The notes: generated by a model from the letters alone, not told the origin. Numbered from the stretch's first letter, positions 49,005-57,975 are shown. The stretch: DNA of 64,000 bases from Microbulbifer sp. MKSA007 (GCA_032615215.1 CP128431.1:372001-436000), one strand, 5' to 3'. Numbers and translations are program-made.

Positions 49005-50114
49005 CTAGAACGTCACAACCGAACGGATGGACTTGCCTTCATGCATCAGATCAAACGCCGTGTTGATCTCTTCCAGAGGCATGGTGTGGGTGATCATGTG
49101 GTCAATGTCGATCTTGCCATCCATGTACCAGTCCACGATCTTCGGCACATCCGTACGACCACGCGCACCACCAAATGCAGTGCCTCTCCACGAGCGGCCA
49201 GTGACCAGCTGGAACGGACGGGTGGAGATTTCCTGACCAGCACCGGCCACGCCGATGATGATGCTCTCGCCCCAGCCTTTATGACAGCACTCTAGCGCCT
49301 GACGCATGGTGGTTGGGTGGCCGATACACTCGAAGGAGTAATCCGCACCGCCGCCTGTCAGGTCAACAAGGTAAGGTACCAGATCGCCTTCAACTTCCTT
49401 CGGGTTCACGAAGTCGGTCATACCGTACTTTTCAGCCAGGTCTTTTTTGGCAGGGTTCAGGTCCACGCCAACAATCTGGTCTGCACCAATCAGACGAAGG
49501 CCCTGCACAACGTTAAGACCGATGCCGCCGAGGCCGAACACAACAGCTTTACAGCCTGGCTCTGCCTTTGCTGTGTTGATCACAGCGCCAACGCCTGTGG
49601 TCACACCGCAGCCGATGTAGCAGACCTTATCGAACGGCGCATCCTGACGGATCTTCGCAAGGGAGATCTCTGGCAGAACGGTGAAATTGGAGAAGGTGCT
49701 GGTGCCCATGTAGTGGTGAACTTTCTCACCATTGATGGAGAAACGGCTGGTGCCGTCCGGCATTACACCTGCGCCCTGTGTCGTGCGGATGGACTGACAC
49801 AGGTTGGTTTTTGGGTTGAGGCAGTACTCACACTCGCGGCACTCTGGCGTGTAAAGTGGGATCACATGATCACCCGGCTTCAGCGAGGTCACGCCTTTGC
49901 CAACTTCGCGCACGATGCCAGCGCCTTCGTGGCCCAAAATGGCTGGGAACAGACCCTCAGGGTCATCACCGGAAAGGGTGAAGGCATCCGTATGGCATAC
50001 GCCAGTTGCCATAATTTCAACCAGAACCTCAAAGGGTTTCGGGCCTTCTAGCTGAACCGTTTCGATGGAAAGAGGGGCTCCGGCTTTATAAGCGACAGCG
50101 GCGCGTGTATCCAT
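49005..50114 (-). CDS. adhC: S-(hydroxymethyl)glutathione dehydrogenase (class III alcohol dehydrogenase)
   Basis: A 369-residue zinc alcohol dehydrogenase that oxidises the formaldehyde-glutathione adduct to S-formylglutathione. Catalytic zinc ligands are in TGVCHTD near 37-43 and GHEGAGIV near 60-67; structural zinc cysteines are in CRECEYCLNPKTNLC near 92-106. The NAD domain has AVVFGLGGIGLNVVQG near 187-202. The length and these motifs fit class III enzymes. With fghA downstream it forms the cytosolic formaldehyde detoxification pair; formaldehyde could come from the demethylating flavoenzyme at 61-64 kb. Confidence 0.96.
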   Translation of the reverse strand: MDTRAAVAYKAGAPLSIETVQLEGPKPFEVLVEIMATGVCHTDAFTLSGDDPEGLFPAILGHEGAGIVREVGKGVTSLKPGDHVIPLYTPECRECEYCLNPKTNLCQSIRTTQGAGVMPDGTSRFSINGEKVHHYMGTSTFSNFTVLPEISLAKIRQDAPFDKVCYIGCGVTTGVGAVINTAKAEPGCKAVVFGLGGIGLNVVQGLRLIGADQIVGVDLNPAKKDLAEKYGMTDFVNPKEVEGDLVPYLVDLTGGGADYSFECIGHPTTMRQALECCHKGWGESIIIGVAGAGQEISTRPFQLVTGRSWRGTAFGGARGRTDVPKIVDWYMDGKIDIDHMITHTMPLEEINTAFDLMHEGKSIRSVVTF

Positions 50115-50399
50115 ATTTTAAACCTATACGTCTTGTAATCGACCCACCGAAAATGGCAGGCCCTCCCCAAAGTTGTTGACTGTGGCGCACACCTCCCGCG
50201 TGTCACCACCAAACTTGCACCCACAACTTATAACGCGCAAAGACGCGAATTGCATCAGCCAATTCAGGAGTTTTGCTTAGAGATGAAAGTTCCTAACAAA
50301 CAACATTTTTGAGTGCACAGAGCATTATTTCTCAACGTTGAGACATCAGCCGTAATAAGGTCCTGCAAAACCGATGCAAGTTAACGGTGGAAGAGGGCA
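50115..50399. other. Divergent promoter region of adhC
   Basis: A 285-base gap between adhC (minus) and a small uncharacterised gene (plus). Frequent stops, no RNA gene and no strong palindrome. The right half becomes AT-rich, like the following gene. Confidence 0.45.
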
Positions 50400-50855
50400 A
50401 TGTTTGAAGATCATTTGTTTCAGTCAGGAAAAATAAGTTGGCAGTTGCTCTTATATGGTTTTGAACATGACATTATCGACCGTAAACAACTCTCGGAGCT
50501 TGCCACTAAGTGGGTAGTTGAAGACGTCCTTGGGAAAGAGCAAAGCATCATATGTGCTGCTGAGTATTATGAAAGTGAAGTTGTTTATTCCACTTTGAAA
50601 GCTCTCACAGCGCAGGAAAATCAAGAAGCTTCAGTTTCCGAAATTTGGAGATATGTCTTACTGAAATCATTGATTTACTCCTGCATTCCAAATCAGGAGA
50701 AGATAGACCGATTGCAACAGCTCTATTCACAGTTTGATTATCCAGCTGACATGGAAAACTGCTCAATTTATTCGGCAAGTAAACATTGCCCTATCGAAGC
50801 TGCGCAGGATCTCATTACCAAAATGGAGAAACAGCAACTAAACGACCATAGGTGA
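50400..50855 (+). CDS. Uncharacterised protein, possibly DUF2247-like
   Basis: A 151-residue, probably all-helical acidic protein. The N-terminus (DHLFQSGKISWQLLLYGFEHDIIDRKQLSELATKWV) recalls the DUF2247 family, but I am not sure of this. It has four cysteines in the second half and no signal peptide. The gene is clearly more AT-rich than its neighbours (codons such as GAA, TAT and ATT dominate), which hints at recent acquisition. Its ATG follows GGAAGAGGGCA. It could be an orphan immunity-like or housekeeping protein; no toxin gene is next to it. Confidence 0.6.
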   Translation: MFEDHLFQSGKISWQLLLYGFEHDIIDRKQLSELATKWVVEDVLGKEQSIICAAEYYESEVVYSTLKALTAQENQEASVSEIWRYVLLKSLIYSCIPNQEKIDRLQQLYSQFDYPADMENCSIYSASKHCPIEAAQDLITKMEKQQLNDHR

Positions 50856-50951
50856 TCATCAACAGGATGAATATGCGAAGCGTCCTGCTACTCGCAAGAA
50901 AGGGCTTGAAATTCGATATTGTTGTCAGATTGTTGTTTTCAGGAGAAAATT

Positions 50952-51407
50952 ATGAGTGGCCTGACCAAAGGTAAGATTCTCGAATTTTTGCAGAGCTATC
51001 CGGTTTACCTTCTGGCCCTGACGTTGGCTGGGGTCACCGCTTTTCTTGGCTTCTACCTGCTCGCCATCTTCCCACCTGTCGGCTTTGTGCTCCTGTACAT
51101 TCTGCAGGACAGGATCCCGCTCACAACGTTCATCCCTTTCATCGCTGGCCCAGCCATACCGGCAGCCATCGCCTTCTACCTTATTCTCAAAAGAACGCGG
51201 TTGAGGCTTACCATTCCAGCAGTCCTGTTCGCCTACCTAGCTGGAAGCGCTACAGCCATCCTGCTTTTGCCTCTCATCGCAACACCATCGGTTACAAGGC
51301 TGGATGGTTTCCTGATTTTCCTCGGAATAGCTTGCACTGCGGGATACGCATTCGTTTACTGGTGGCGCATCCCTCAGGAACCTCACAGTCCTAAAGCAGA
51401 TACTTGA
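50952..51407 (+). CDS. Small membrane protein of unknown function
   Basis: A 151-residue protein with four hydrophobic segments (about 16-38, 45-67, 85-108 and 115-135) and short charged ends, so an integral inner-membrane protein. ATG 50952 is chosen because AGGAGAAAA lies just before it. No family is recognised. It may be followed by no terminator; its 3' end overlaps the convergent YeiH-type gene by 17 bases. Confidence 0.7.
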   Translation: MSGLTKGKILEFLQSYPVYLLALTLAGVTAFLGFYLLAIFPPVGFVLLYILQDRIPLTTFIPFIAGPAIPAAIAFYLILKRTRLRLTIPAVLFAYLAGSATAILLLPLIATPSVTRLDGFLIFLGIACTAGYAFVYWWRIPQEPHSPKADT

Positions 51408-52455
51408 TCGCGAGGATGATCCCGCCGAGGAGGAGGAGGGTCTCCGCGACGATAACGAACAGGTGCTGATGGCCGAGGCTGACGAGAGTTTTCAGGGTGG
51501 TCATGACACCCAAAGCTGAAATCGCGATGACGAGGCACCAGGTGGACGCATCCACGAGGATCAGGCGTGGTGTTTCCGGTATCCAACCCAGTGAGTTGAC
51601 CACGACCAGAGCAGCAAAGCCGAATGCGAAGTAGGGGACAGGGGCTTTGGCCTCCAGCGTGGCCGTCGTGGCCTTGCCTTTGGTATGCAGCCATTTGGCG
51701 GACCAGAGGGAGATAATGAAGATTACCGGCAGAAGCATCATCACCCGCATCAGCTTAACCACCGTCCCGATCTCACCCGCACTATCCGAGACAGCAAAAC
51801 CAGCCCCGACAACCTGCGCCACATCGTGGATGGTTGCGCCAAAGAAGATGCCAAGCTGCACATCATTGAGGCCGAACATCTGGCCGATGCTGGGGTAAAG
51901 GATCATCGCAAGCGTGGAGAGAGCGGTGACGGCAATCACTGTAAACAGAGTGTTCTGCTCGTTCTCTTTGGAGCTCGGCAAGACAGAGGAAATCGCCAGC
52001 GCAGCGGAGGCACCGCAGATGCCAACAGCCCCACCGGTGAGCAGGCCGAAGCTGGCGGAACGACCCAATAAACGTGCCACGATGAGCCCAACAAACAGCA
52101 TGGCAAGGACTGAAAGGATCACCAGCGCCAGTGTTTGCCAGCCGAGCTCAAGGATCTGCGCAAAGGAAACGCGCAGGCCGAGCAGGATCACGCCCAGACG
52201 CAGTACCTTCTTGGCCGCAAAACTCAATCCCGCCTGACAGTTGCCATCCTCATAAATGGAATGCACCGCCATGCCGATAAGCAAGGCGTACAGCATCACC
52301 GGACCGCCCTGATGCTCCGAGATGTAACGCGCGGCAATGGCGATCACTGTTGCGATGATGAGGCCGGGAATGATCTCTCGGCCCTCTTTCATCCATCTGG
52401 AGAAGAACGGGCCGGACCCTTCCGGCTGGTCTGGCAGGCTGGAATCGGCTGGCAT
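51391..52455 (-). CDS. YeiH-family putative sulfate/anion exporter
   Basis: A 354-residue membrane protein with about ten helices, matching the YeiH (UPF0324) family. Diagnostic segments are LYALLIGMAVHSIYEDG near 52, VLRLGVILLGLRVSF, GGAVGICGASAALAISSVLPS near 135-155 and FFGATIHDVAQVVGAGFAVS near 195-214. ATG 52455 gives the usual length; a longer frame to 52566 has no SD. Members have been linked to sulfate or sulfonate handling in some bacteria; the direct substrate is not established. The gene stands alone. Confidence 0.9.
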   Translation of the reverse strand: MPADSSLPDQPEGSGPFFSRWMKEGREIIPGLIIATVIAIAARYISEHQGGPVMLYALLIGMAVHSIYEDGNCQAGLSFAAKKVLRLGVILLGLRVSFAQILELGWQTLALVILSVLAMLFVGLIVARLLGRSASFGLLTGGAVGICGASAALAISSVLPSSKENEQNTLFTVIAVTALSTLAMILYPSIGQMFGLNDVQLGIFFGATIHDVAQVVGAGFAVSDSAGEIGTVVKLMRVMMLLPVIFIISLWSAKWLHTKGKATTATLEAKAPVPYFAFGFAALVVVNSLGWIPETPRLILVDASTWCLVIAISALGVMTTLKTLVSLGHQHLFVIVAETLLLLGGIILAIKYLL

Positions 52456-52603
52456 GAAACGAACCCTTGCAATATCCCCGTGCCTCCAGTTGGAAACACG
52501 GGGAACAGCATAAGGATCCAGCATGGGGAAGTGGTTACGCCAGCCAAAGAAACAGCCACACCCCATGGCAATTCAGGGGTGTGACTTGCGTAAGTACACA
52601 GGC

Positions 52604-53806
52604 TTATTGCGTCTCGCTGGCCTCGGCGGGCTGAGCAGATCCACCAACAAGGCTGAGAGCCAGACCGGTGCAGGCGATGAACGCGGTGAGGGCGAGGATC
52701 AGCCAGCCGGTGTATTCAACAGACGTCACCAGACCAACCAGCAGGCCGGACAGTGGCAGGGTGAAGTTATTGAACAGGATAATCACGCCAACAGTTTTGC
52801 CGTAGTCCTCTGGCGGAATGATCTTCTGCCGGGCACTGCGGATGTAGACGTTGAACATGCTGTCGAAGCCAAGGATCACACAGTAGCCCAGCAGATAAAT
52901 CCAGTAGTTGCTGGTAAAGCCCGTGATCACACCACCAATCACCAGTCCGCTGTAGGAGATGATCCCGATATGAGTAAGCTTAAGACGGCTCGCACCTGTG
53001 ATCAGCAAAACCGCAAAGGTCGCAATCGCCCCGACAGATTGCAGCAGGGCGTAGTATTCCTCTGACTGCTCATAGAGGCCAGTGACCATACTGGCGGACG
53101 TTGCCAGTGTAACGCCGAAGACCAGATTGACCAGCGCGGTGAGCGCCACGATACGCTTCAGACCCGGCAGATAAAACAGGTGGTTGAGCGCGGTGCGGAA
53201 AGGTTTGGTCCAGTGACCTTCCAGCGGTTTGGCTTCCTTCAGCTCCACATCACTTAAGCGGCGCCAGATGGAGATGAGGGCATCGGCACTGACAAACAGA
53301 GCACCGGACATAACCACCACAATTTCCCAGCCAAACACGTTGAACAGTGCGGCGGCAATCACAGGGCCAAGAACCACGCAGATCTGATCCACGCTCTGCG
53401 CGTAGGACTGCACCTTGGTGAAGGCCACATCCTTGAAAATCTGCGGCAGCATCACTTCACGAGCCATGAACCCTTGCGTGGTGAGCACGCCGGAAAGCGC
53501 GGCAATGGCAACAATCCAGCCCACATGGGGCATGAAGTATTGACCAAGCAGACCTATGGCACAGACAAGCGAGCGGCCCGCCTGGGAGATACGCACCAGC
53601 GTGACGGGAGAAAAACGGTCCGCCAGAATTCCGCAGACAGGAAAGCACAGGATACGCGGCAGCGTTTCAGCGGCAAAGGCAAGACCGGAAAGCGAAACAC
53701 TGCCGGTGGTTTGGAAGACAACAAGAGGAACGACGAAAAGCAGCAGCTGGTCCCCCAAACGGGAACCGAACATGGAGCCAAAGAACAAAAAAACGGAGCT
53801 TTTCAC
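52604..53806 (-). CDS. MFS transporter
   Basis: A 400-residue protein with 12 predicted helices in the style of the MFS enterobactin-exporter/YfiS-like group. The first helix starts at once (VFLFFGSMFGSRLGDQLLLFVVPLVVFQTT), and motif A-like GILADRFSPVTL is near 60. The start is GTG with a weak SD. It lies 133 bases after the ArsR gene on the same strand, so the repressor probably controls it. A role in drug or metabolite efflux is likely; the ligand is unknown. Confidence 0.85.
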   Translation of the reverse strand: MKSSVFLFFGSMFGSRLGDQLLLFVVPLVVFQTTGSVSLSGLAFAAETLPRILCFPVCGILADRFSPVTLVRISQAGRSLVCAIGLLGQYFMPHVGWIVAIAALSGVLTTQGFMAREVMLPQIFKDVAFTKVQSYAQSVDQICVVLGPVIAAALFNVFGWEIVVVMSGALFVSADALISIWRRLSDVELKEAKPLEGHWTKPFRTALNHLFYLPGLKRIVALTALVNLVFGVTLATSASMVTGLYEQSEEYYALLQSVGAIATFAVLLITGASRLKLTHIGIISYSGLVIGGVITGFTSNYWIYLLGYCVILGFDSMFNVYIRSARQKIIPPEDYGKTVGVIILFNNFTLPLSGLLVGLVTSVEYTGWLILALTAFIACTGLALSLVGGSAQPAEASETQ

Positions 53807-53939
53807 TCTGTATTCCAGACATAATTGGATGAGGAAACGAATAGGGGTGCTCGCGGCACAAGGTGATCCGCTGAAGATCAGGGGAGGTGGGGTAAGGCCA
53901 TCAGCCTAAGAAGATCAGCTTGCAGGTTGCGTCGGCGAG

Positions 53940-54254
53940 TTATTTTTGTGTGGCGACCTTGTTTTGAAGGTCATCAAGGAAAAGAGAAACAGCCTCCTTG
54001 TTCAGGCGAAAATACACCCAGTTGCTGTTGCGCGTGGGCGTCACCAATCCAGCATTCACCAGCACCTTCATATGATTGGTCGCAGTGGGCTGAGAAATGC
54101 CGAGTTTTCGAGCAATTGCCCCCAAACACACGCCATGCTCAATCAGATCGCCATTCTTCTGCGGCGGAAAATGCGCAACAGGATCTTGAAGCCATTCCAG
54201 GATGGTCAATCTGTTCTCGTTGGCCAGTGTTTTAAGGATTTCAATCAAGCTCAT
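53940..54254 (-). CDS. ArsR-family transcriptional regulator
   Basis: A 104-residue winged-helix regulator: SLIEILKTLANENRLTILEWLQDP at the start, LGISQPTATNHMKVLVNAGLVTPTR as recognition region near 48-72. One Cys (GVCLGAI) near 41, no second metal-type cysteine nearby. ATG 54254 is chosen because upstream DNA contains operator-like repeats. It is placed between the MFS gene (same strand) and a divergent hydrolase gene, so it likely represses one or both. Confidence 0.9.
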   Translation of the reverse strand: MSLIEILKTLANENRLTILEWLQDPVAHFPPQKNGDLIEHGVCLGAIARKLGISQPTATNHMKVLVNAGLVTPTRNSNWVYFRLNKEAVSLFLDDLQNKVATQK

Positions 54255-54261
54255 GCGCCAA

Positions 54262-54316
54262 CTATATAGCTGATTCCCTATATAGCAATCCAACAATATA
54301 GCTTATCAACTATATT
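54262..54316. promoter_or_regulatory. Cluster of CTATATAG operator repeats
   Basis: Two 8-bp palindromes CTATATAG lie at 54262-54269 and 54278-54285, exactly 16 bases apart, followed by an inverted pair AATATAG/CTATATT (54295-54301 and 54310-54316). ArsR proteins bind AT-rich inverted repeats of this kind. The cluster directly abuts the ArsR start codon and lies upstream of the divergent hydrolase, so it may regulate both. Confidence 0.65.
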
Positions 54317-54463
54317 CAAAATTCAGCTCTGAACATCCCCTGTCGCACCATGCACAATGCCATTGAAACCGTGCAGAAAATGGGGTGTTATTGGTTTATT
54401 GCTCTTCACTGTTTTTTTCAGAAAGCTCATTCTGTGCCGCATCTACAGCCGTTTATCACTCGC

Positions 54464-55246
54464 ATGCTTTCCGCATTCCTCACCGTCTTCCTTGCAACAA
54501 CAGGGGCAAAGGCCACGCAGTTCTATCCGCTATCGTTGGACCTGAAAGGAGAGGGGCAACCCGTTGTCGTGTTCATTCATGGCAACGGCAGCAACGCCTC
54601 AGCCTGGAGCAACATCGAACCGCAGATACGCAGCATGGGCGTGCAGACAGTCGTTTATGATCGGATCATTCTTGATCCTCACCCGATGTGGGAAGCGGGA
54701 TATGCGGTTGAGCACGAGGCGAAAGACCTGATCACGGCTCTTTCCGACCTCGCAGATAATGCCCCCATCATTCTCGTCGCACATTCCTACGGCGGATACA
54801 TCGCCAGTTTGCTGGTGGAAGAGCTGGAGAACGTGCAAGGCATCGTATTTGTCGATGCAGGCATCCCGCAGGATATGAGTGCGGAGCTGGTGAGTTTCGT
54901 ATTGGCCGAATACATCCCACGCTTTGAAGCGCTTGAGAAAGCAGCACCTGAGCTGGCGAAAACCATCATCCCAATCATCAAAGCCTATCCAGCCACAGCA
55001 CGGCGCATGGGGTCCGTTACCATCCCCCAGCATCTGCCTGTCATCGACATTGTAGCTGCAACCTCATGGGTGAAAGATGCAAAGGTTGTCGCGCAGATGC
55101 ACAAGGCTCATGCAGAGTTCACCGCTGCCTCCCCGACCCGCACCAGTGTTTTCGCAAAGGGCAGCGGGCACAACGTGATGCAGGATAAACCGGAATATGT
55201 GATCGAGGCCATCAAACGCATGGTGGAACAGGTGAGGGGCAAATGA
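54464..55246 (+). CDS. Exported alpha/beta hydrolase
   Basis: A 260-residue alpha/beta hydrolase if started at ATG 54464, which gives a signal peptide (MLSAFLTVFLATTGAKA). The frame is open from 54350, but the earlier starts also lack a good SD, so the start is uncertain. Catalytic features: VVVFIHGNGSNASAW near 29, nucleophile VAHSYGGYIASLL near 108, and His in GSGHNVMQDKPEYV near 230. The last codons overlap the VOC gene (ATGA), so the two are coupled. The pair lies opposite the ArsR gene. Confidence 0.8.
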   Translation: MLSAFLTVFLATTGAKATQFYPLSLDLKGEGQPVVVFIHGNGSNASAWSNIEPQIRSMGVQTVVYDRIILDPHPMWEAGYAVEHEAKDLITALSDLADNAPIILVAHSYGGYIASLLVEELENVQGIVFVDAGIPQDMSAELVSFVLAEYIPRFEALEKAAPELAKTIIPIIKAYPATARRMGSVTIPQHLPVIDIVAATSWVKDAKVVAQMHKAHAEFTAASPTRTSVFAKGSGHNVMQDKPEYVIEAIKRMVEQVRGK

Positions 55247-55695
55247 AACTCACCCACATCAACCTCGTTGCCCGCGATGCAAAGGCTTTGGCCGCGTTTT
55301 ATGAGGCCGTGTTCCAATGCAAGCAAATGCGGCCAGCCAAAGTTCTGTCAGGTGAAAAGGTCTCCAAAGGGAACGGTCTGCCCAACTCCGAGATCCTCAG
55401 CATCTGGTTGACGTTCCCCGATTGCGACACGCCGTTTCTGGAGTTGCATCAACATGCCGCAACCGAAGACAGAGGTGTTGCGCCTGTGAACGCCACTGGC
55501 TTTGGTCACCTTGCGTTTCAGACGCCGGACCTTCATGAGTTGATCACGAAAGTTCTTTCCGCAGGTGGCAGCAAGCAGGGGGAGGTCACGAACTTCGGAA
55601 CCTCAGAGAGACCACACCTGATCATCTATATGCGTGATCCTGAAGGCAACATTCTTGAACTGGAGCAGCCCTTTTGCACACCGGAGGAGGATTAG
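55243..55695 (+). CDS. VOC-superfamily (glyoxalase-like) protein
   Basis: A 150-residue vicinal-oxygen-chelate protein: first module KLTHINLVARDAKALAAFYEAVFQC with the metal His near 5, then LELHQHAA and the second module GFGHLAFQTPDLHELITKVLSAGG, ending in IYMRDPEGNILELEQP. The two His and the Glu near the end form the usual metal site. It may be a lyase, dioxygenase or resistance protein. Translation is coupled to the hydrolase through a four-base overlap. Confidence 0.87.
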   Translation: MKLTHINLVARDAKALAAFYEAVFQCKQMRPAKVLSGEKVSKGNGLPNSEILSIWLTFPDCDTPFLELHQHAATEDRGVAPVNATGFGHLAFQTPDLHELITKVLSAGGSKQGEVTNFGTSERPHLIIYMRDPEGNILELEQPFCTPEED

Positions 55696-55739
55696 CAGCA
55701 ATCCTCCGACCGCTGCCAATCGGTTTAGTTTCCTTGCTC

Positions 55740-56531
55740 CTAACCCGCTGGCACAAGGGCCAGTGCGCGGATCGGGCTGCCGGTGCCATTGGCAATCTTC
55801 AGCGGGGCTGCAATCAAGATAGCGCCTTTTGGCGGCAGCTTGTCCAGATTGGCAAGACTGGCAAGGCCGTAGCGGTTGGCTGCGTGCAGCAGATTATGTG
55901 CCGGATAAGGTGGTTCCATGCCACCAGCACAGCCTGCATCCGTGCCGATACACTCATTGCCCCAGCCAAGGATGCCCTTGGAGAGGAGATACTCGATGCA
56001 GTCTACCGTTGGCCCCGGAGAATGCGGGCCGTTTTCGTCTACGTTGAGAAACTTCGCTTCATCCGTATTGCGGTGATACCAGTCGCTGCGCATGACGACC
56101 CATTCACCGGCATTGATCTCGCCGTGTTCCGCCTCCCACTCTTTCACGCGGTCCGCTGTCAGCAGAAAATCTGCATTCTCAGCTGTCTCCGCAGAGCAGT
56201 CGATCACGTTCACAGGTGCCACAAAGTTTTGCGGTGAGATGGTGTCAGTATATCCATCTGCATAGTCTTTGCCGGTGATCCAATGATGCGGCGCATCAAA
56301 GTGGGTGCCTGAATGCTCACCCAGTTTCATCCAGTTCCATGCGAAGAACGGACCGTCCTCATCATACTCAGAGATCTTATGAATCTCCACTTTCGGCGTG
56401 TTTTTGGCAAAGTCTGGTGGCAGTTGCAAAATGGGCGTATCCGGCCCTAATCGGCCAGATAGATCAATCACCTCCACATCTCCGGAAATCAATTTCGTAC
56501 CAAGGTCTTCCAATATGCTTTTGGTCAGCAT
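55740..56531 (-). CDS. Cyclase/kynurenine-formamidase-like metal hydrolase
   Basis: A 263-residue protein of the cyclase family (PF04199 type), Zn/Mn-dependent amide or lactam hydrolases that include bacterial kynurenine formamidase and isatin hydrolase. The metal motif reads HSGTHFDAPHHW near 72-83. A WHxN-like position near WYHRNTDEAKF and a final GSPIRALALVP complete the pattern. ATG 56531 has GGAGGGAGAAAGAGGG ahead. It stands alone, so the pathway is not shown by context. Confidence 0.87.
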   Translation of the reverse strand: MLTKSILEDLGTKLISGDVEVIDLSGRLGPDTPILQLPPDFAKNTPKVEIHKISEYDEDGPFFAWNWMKLGEHSGTHFDAPHHWITGKDYADGYTDTISPQNFVAPVNVIDCSAETAENADFLLTADRVKEWEAEHGEINAGEWVVMRSDWYHRNTDEAKFLNVDENGPHSPGPTVDCIEYLLSKGILGWGNECIGTDAGCAGGMEPPYPAHNLLHAANRYGLASLANLDKLPPKGAILIAAPLKIANGTGSPIRALALVPAG

Positions 56532-56739
56532 CCCTCTTTCTCCCTCCCAGAAAGTGGTCGATCCTAAAGTGAGAAGCACACCGTCCCATGAGCTCCTCAT
56601 GGGACTACGCTAACCAGATTTATATGTATATGCAAATATTATCAGGGATGTGTGACGTGCGACCAGAGCTAGGACTCCACGCAAGGTATAGATATCCTTC
56701 ACTAAATCCGTATCTCTTTTCATGAAAGAGGACTGATTA

Positions 56740-57300
56740 TCAGGAAGCAGCGTCAATCAGCGCTTTGGCAGCCTTCTTCGCTTCACCTGCCGGGTCATCA
56801 CTGTTACCGAAATGCGCAGTAATAATCGCACCTTCCTGCAGCATCAGCAATTGGCGGGCCAGAGCTTCAGGGTTCTTTAGATGCGCCGCTTCCACCAGAG
56901 CCAGCACGCCCTGATACATGGTGTTGCGTTGCTCAACAGTTTGCTGATGGATCGGATGATCGGGCTCCGGATACTCGGAGCTGGCCTTGATGAACATGCA
57001 GCTTTTGAACGTGTCTTCGCGAAACCATTCACCCAGCACATCAAACAGCGCCAACAACTGCCCCTTCGGCTCACTGGCAAGCTCGCAGACACGCTTCGTC
57101 GACCAATCGTGAAACTGCTGCTCGCGCAAACCAAGCGCAGCCAGAATCAGGTCCTCCTTGCTTTTGAAGTGCTTGTACATGGAGGTTTTGGAAATGCCGG
57201 ATTCAGCAACCAGCATGTCCATACCTGTGGCGTGAAACCCGTTTCTGTAGAAGGTTTCCATCGCCTTTTCTACGAGTTCATCCCGTTTATTTTTGCGCAT
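56740..57300 (-). CDS. TetR-family transcriptional regulator
   Basis: A 186-residue repressor with an N-terminal helix-turn-helix (ELVEKAMETFYRNGFHATGMDMLVAESGISKTSMYKHFKSKEDLI, residues 7-52) and a helical ligand domain. The DNA-binding part resembles the NemR/YxaF-like subgroup. A 12-bp palindrome lies 16 bases before its start, and a matching site lies before the divergent DUF1348 gene, so it should repress both genes. Confidence 0.92.
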   Translation of the reverse strand: MRKNKRDELVEKAMETFYRNGFHATGMDMLVAESGISKTSMYKHFKSKEDLILAALGLREQQFHDWSTKRVCELASEPKGQLLALFDVLGEWFREDTFKSCMFIKASSEYPEPDHPIHQQTVEQRNTMYQGVLALVEAAHLKNPEALARQLLMLQEGAIITAHFGNSDDPAGEAKKAAKALIDAAS

Positions 57301-57312
57301 ACCAACCTCAAG

Positions 57313-57329
57313 GTTTACTGATCAGTACA
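57313..57329. promoter_or_regulatory. TetR operator before its own gene
   Basis: GTTTACTGATCAGTACA contains the perfect 12-bp palindrome TACTGATCAGTA (57316-57327) and lies just before the TetR start codon. The same 17-mer with one change occurs at 57477-57493 in opposite orientation. Confidence 0.75.
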
Positions 57330-57450
57330 TATAACGAAATAAATATGGCCGAACAAGGGAATTCATTTTTATCGCGAAATCAAAGGGCTTCGTAAAAGCG
57401 AGTGATATGCATCACGCAGCTCGCAATTTGGTGAATTGACTAAATGAACA

Positions 57451-57493
57451 GATCGGTACACCTTGCTATCAGTAACTGTACCGATCAGTAAAC
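57451..57493. promoter_or_regulatory. TetR operator cluster before the DUF1348 gene
   Basis: TGTACCGATCAGTAAAC (57477-57493) is the reverse complement of the site before tetR with a single mismatch. Its TGTACCGATC part also forms a perfect inverted repeat with GATCGGTACA at 57451-57460, separated by 16 bases. The cluster ends 17 bases before the DUF1348 ATG, a good position to block transcription. Confidence 0.75.
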
Positions 57494-57510
57494 AACAAGA
57501 GGCAACAAAA

Positions 57511-57975
57511 ATGCTCAGTTTATCAATGCGCCCCATAACAGACGACGCTGCGGTAGCAAAAGTAAGAGCTGCGGAAGATGCGTGGAACTCACGCTGCCCG
57601 ACAATTGTTGTCCGAAATGTTTCCCGCGATTGCCTGTGGCATGACCGGAATCAGACCATTGAAGGTCGGCCACAGATTATGGGTTTCCTTTCCGCCAAAT
57701 GGAAAACCCAGCTCCATTATCGCCATATCAAAGAGCTTTGGAGCTTTAACAAAAACCGCTTCTCCATTCGCATCGTCAGCGAGTGGCGGACCATACACAA
57801 CAAGTGGTTCCGCTCCTGCGGCAACGAGAACTGGGAGTTTGATGACAACGGTCTCATGAAGAAGCGGATCACGTGCATCACAGATACGGAAATCAACGAG
57901 AATGAGCGGCTCTTCGTCTGGCCCTTTGGTCGCCGCCCGGATAACCACCCCGGCCTTTCGGAGATGAACTTATAA
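57511..57975 (+). CDS. DUF1348 (NTF2-like) protein
   Basis: A 154-residue member of the DUF1348/nuclear-transport-factor-2-like group. Typical segments are RPITDDAAVAKVRAAEDAWNSRCPTIV near 7-33, DCLWHDRNQTIEGRPQIMGFLSAKW near 40-64 and SEWRTIHNKWFRSCGNENWEFDDNGLMKKR near 92-121. Function in the family is unknown; it is usually found with a TetR regulator. ATG 57511 is chosen because AAGAGG lies 8 bases upstream and the operators end just before it. A strong terminator follows 117 bases after the stop. Confidence 0.88.
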   Translation: MLSLSMRPITDDAAVAKVRAAEDAWNSRCPTIVVRNVSRDCLWHDRNQTIEGRPQIMGFLSAKWKTQLHYRHIKELWSFNKNRFSIRIVSEWRTIHNKWFRSCGNENWEFDDNGLMKKRITCITDTEINENERLFVWPFGRRPDNHPGLSEMNL

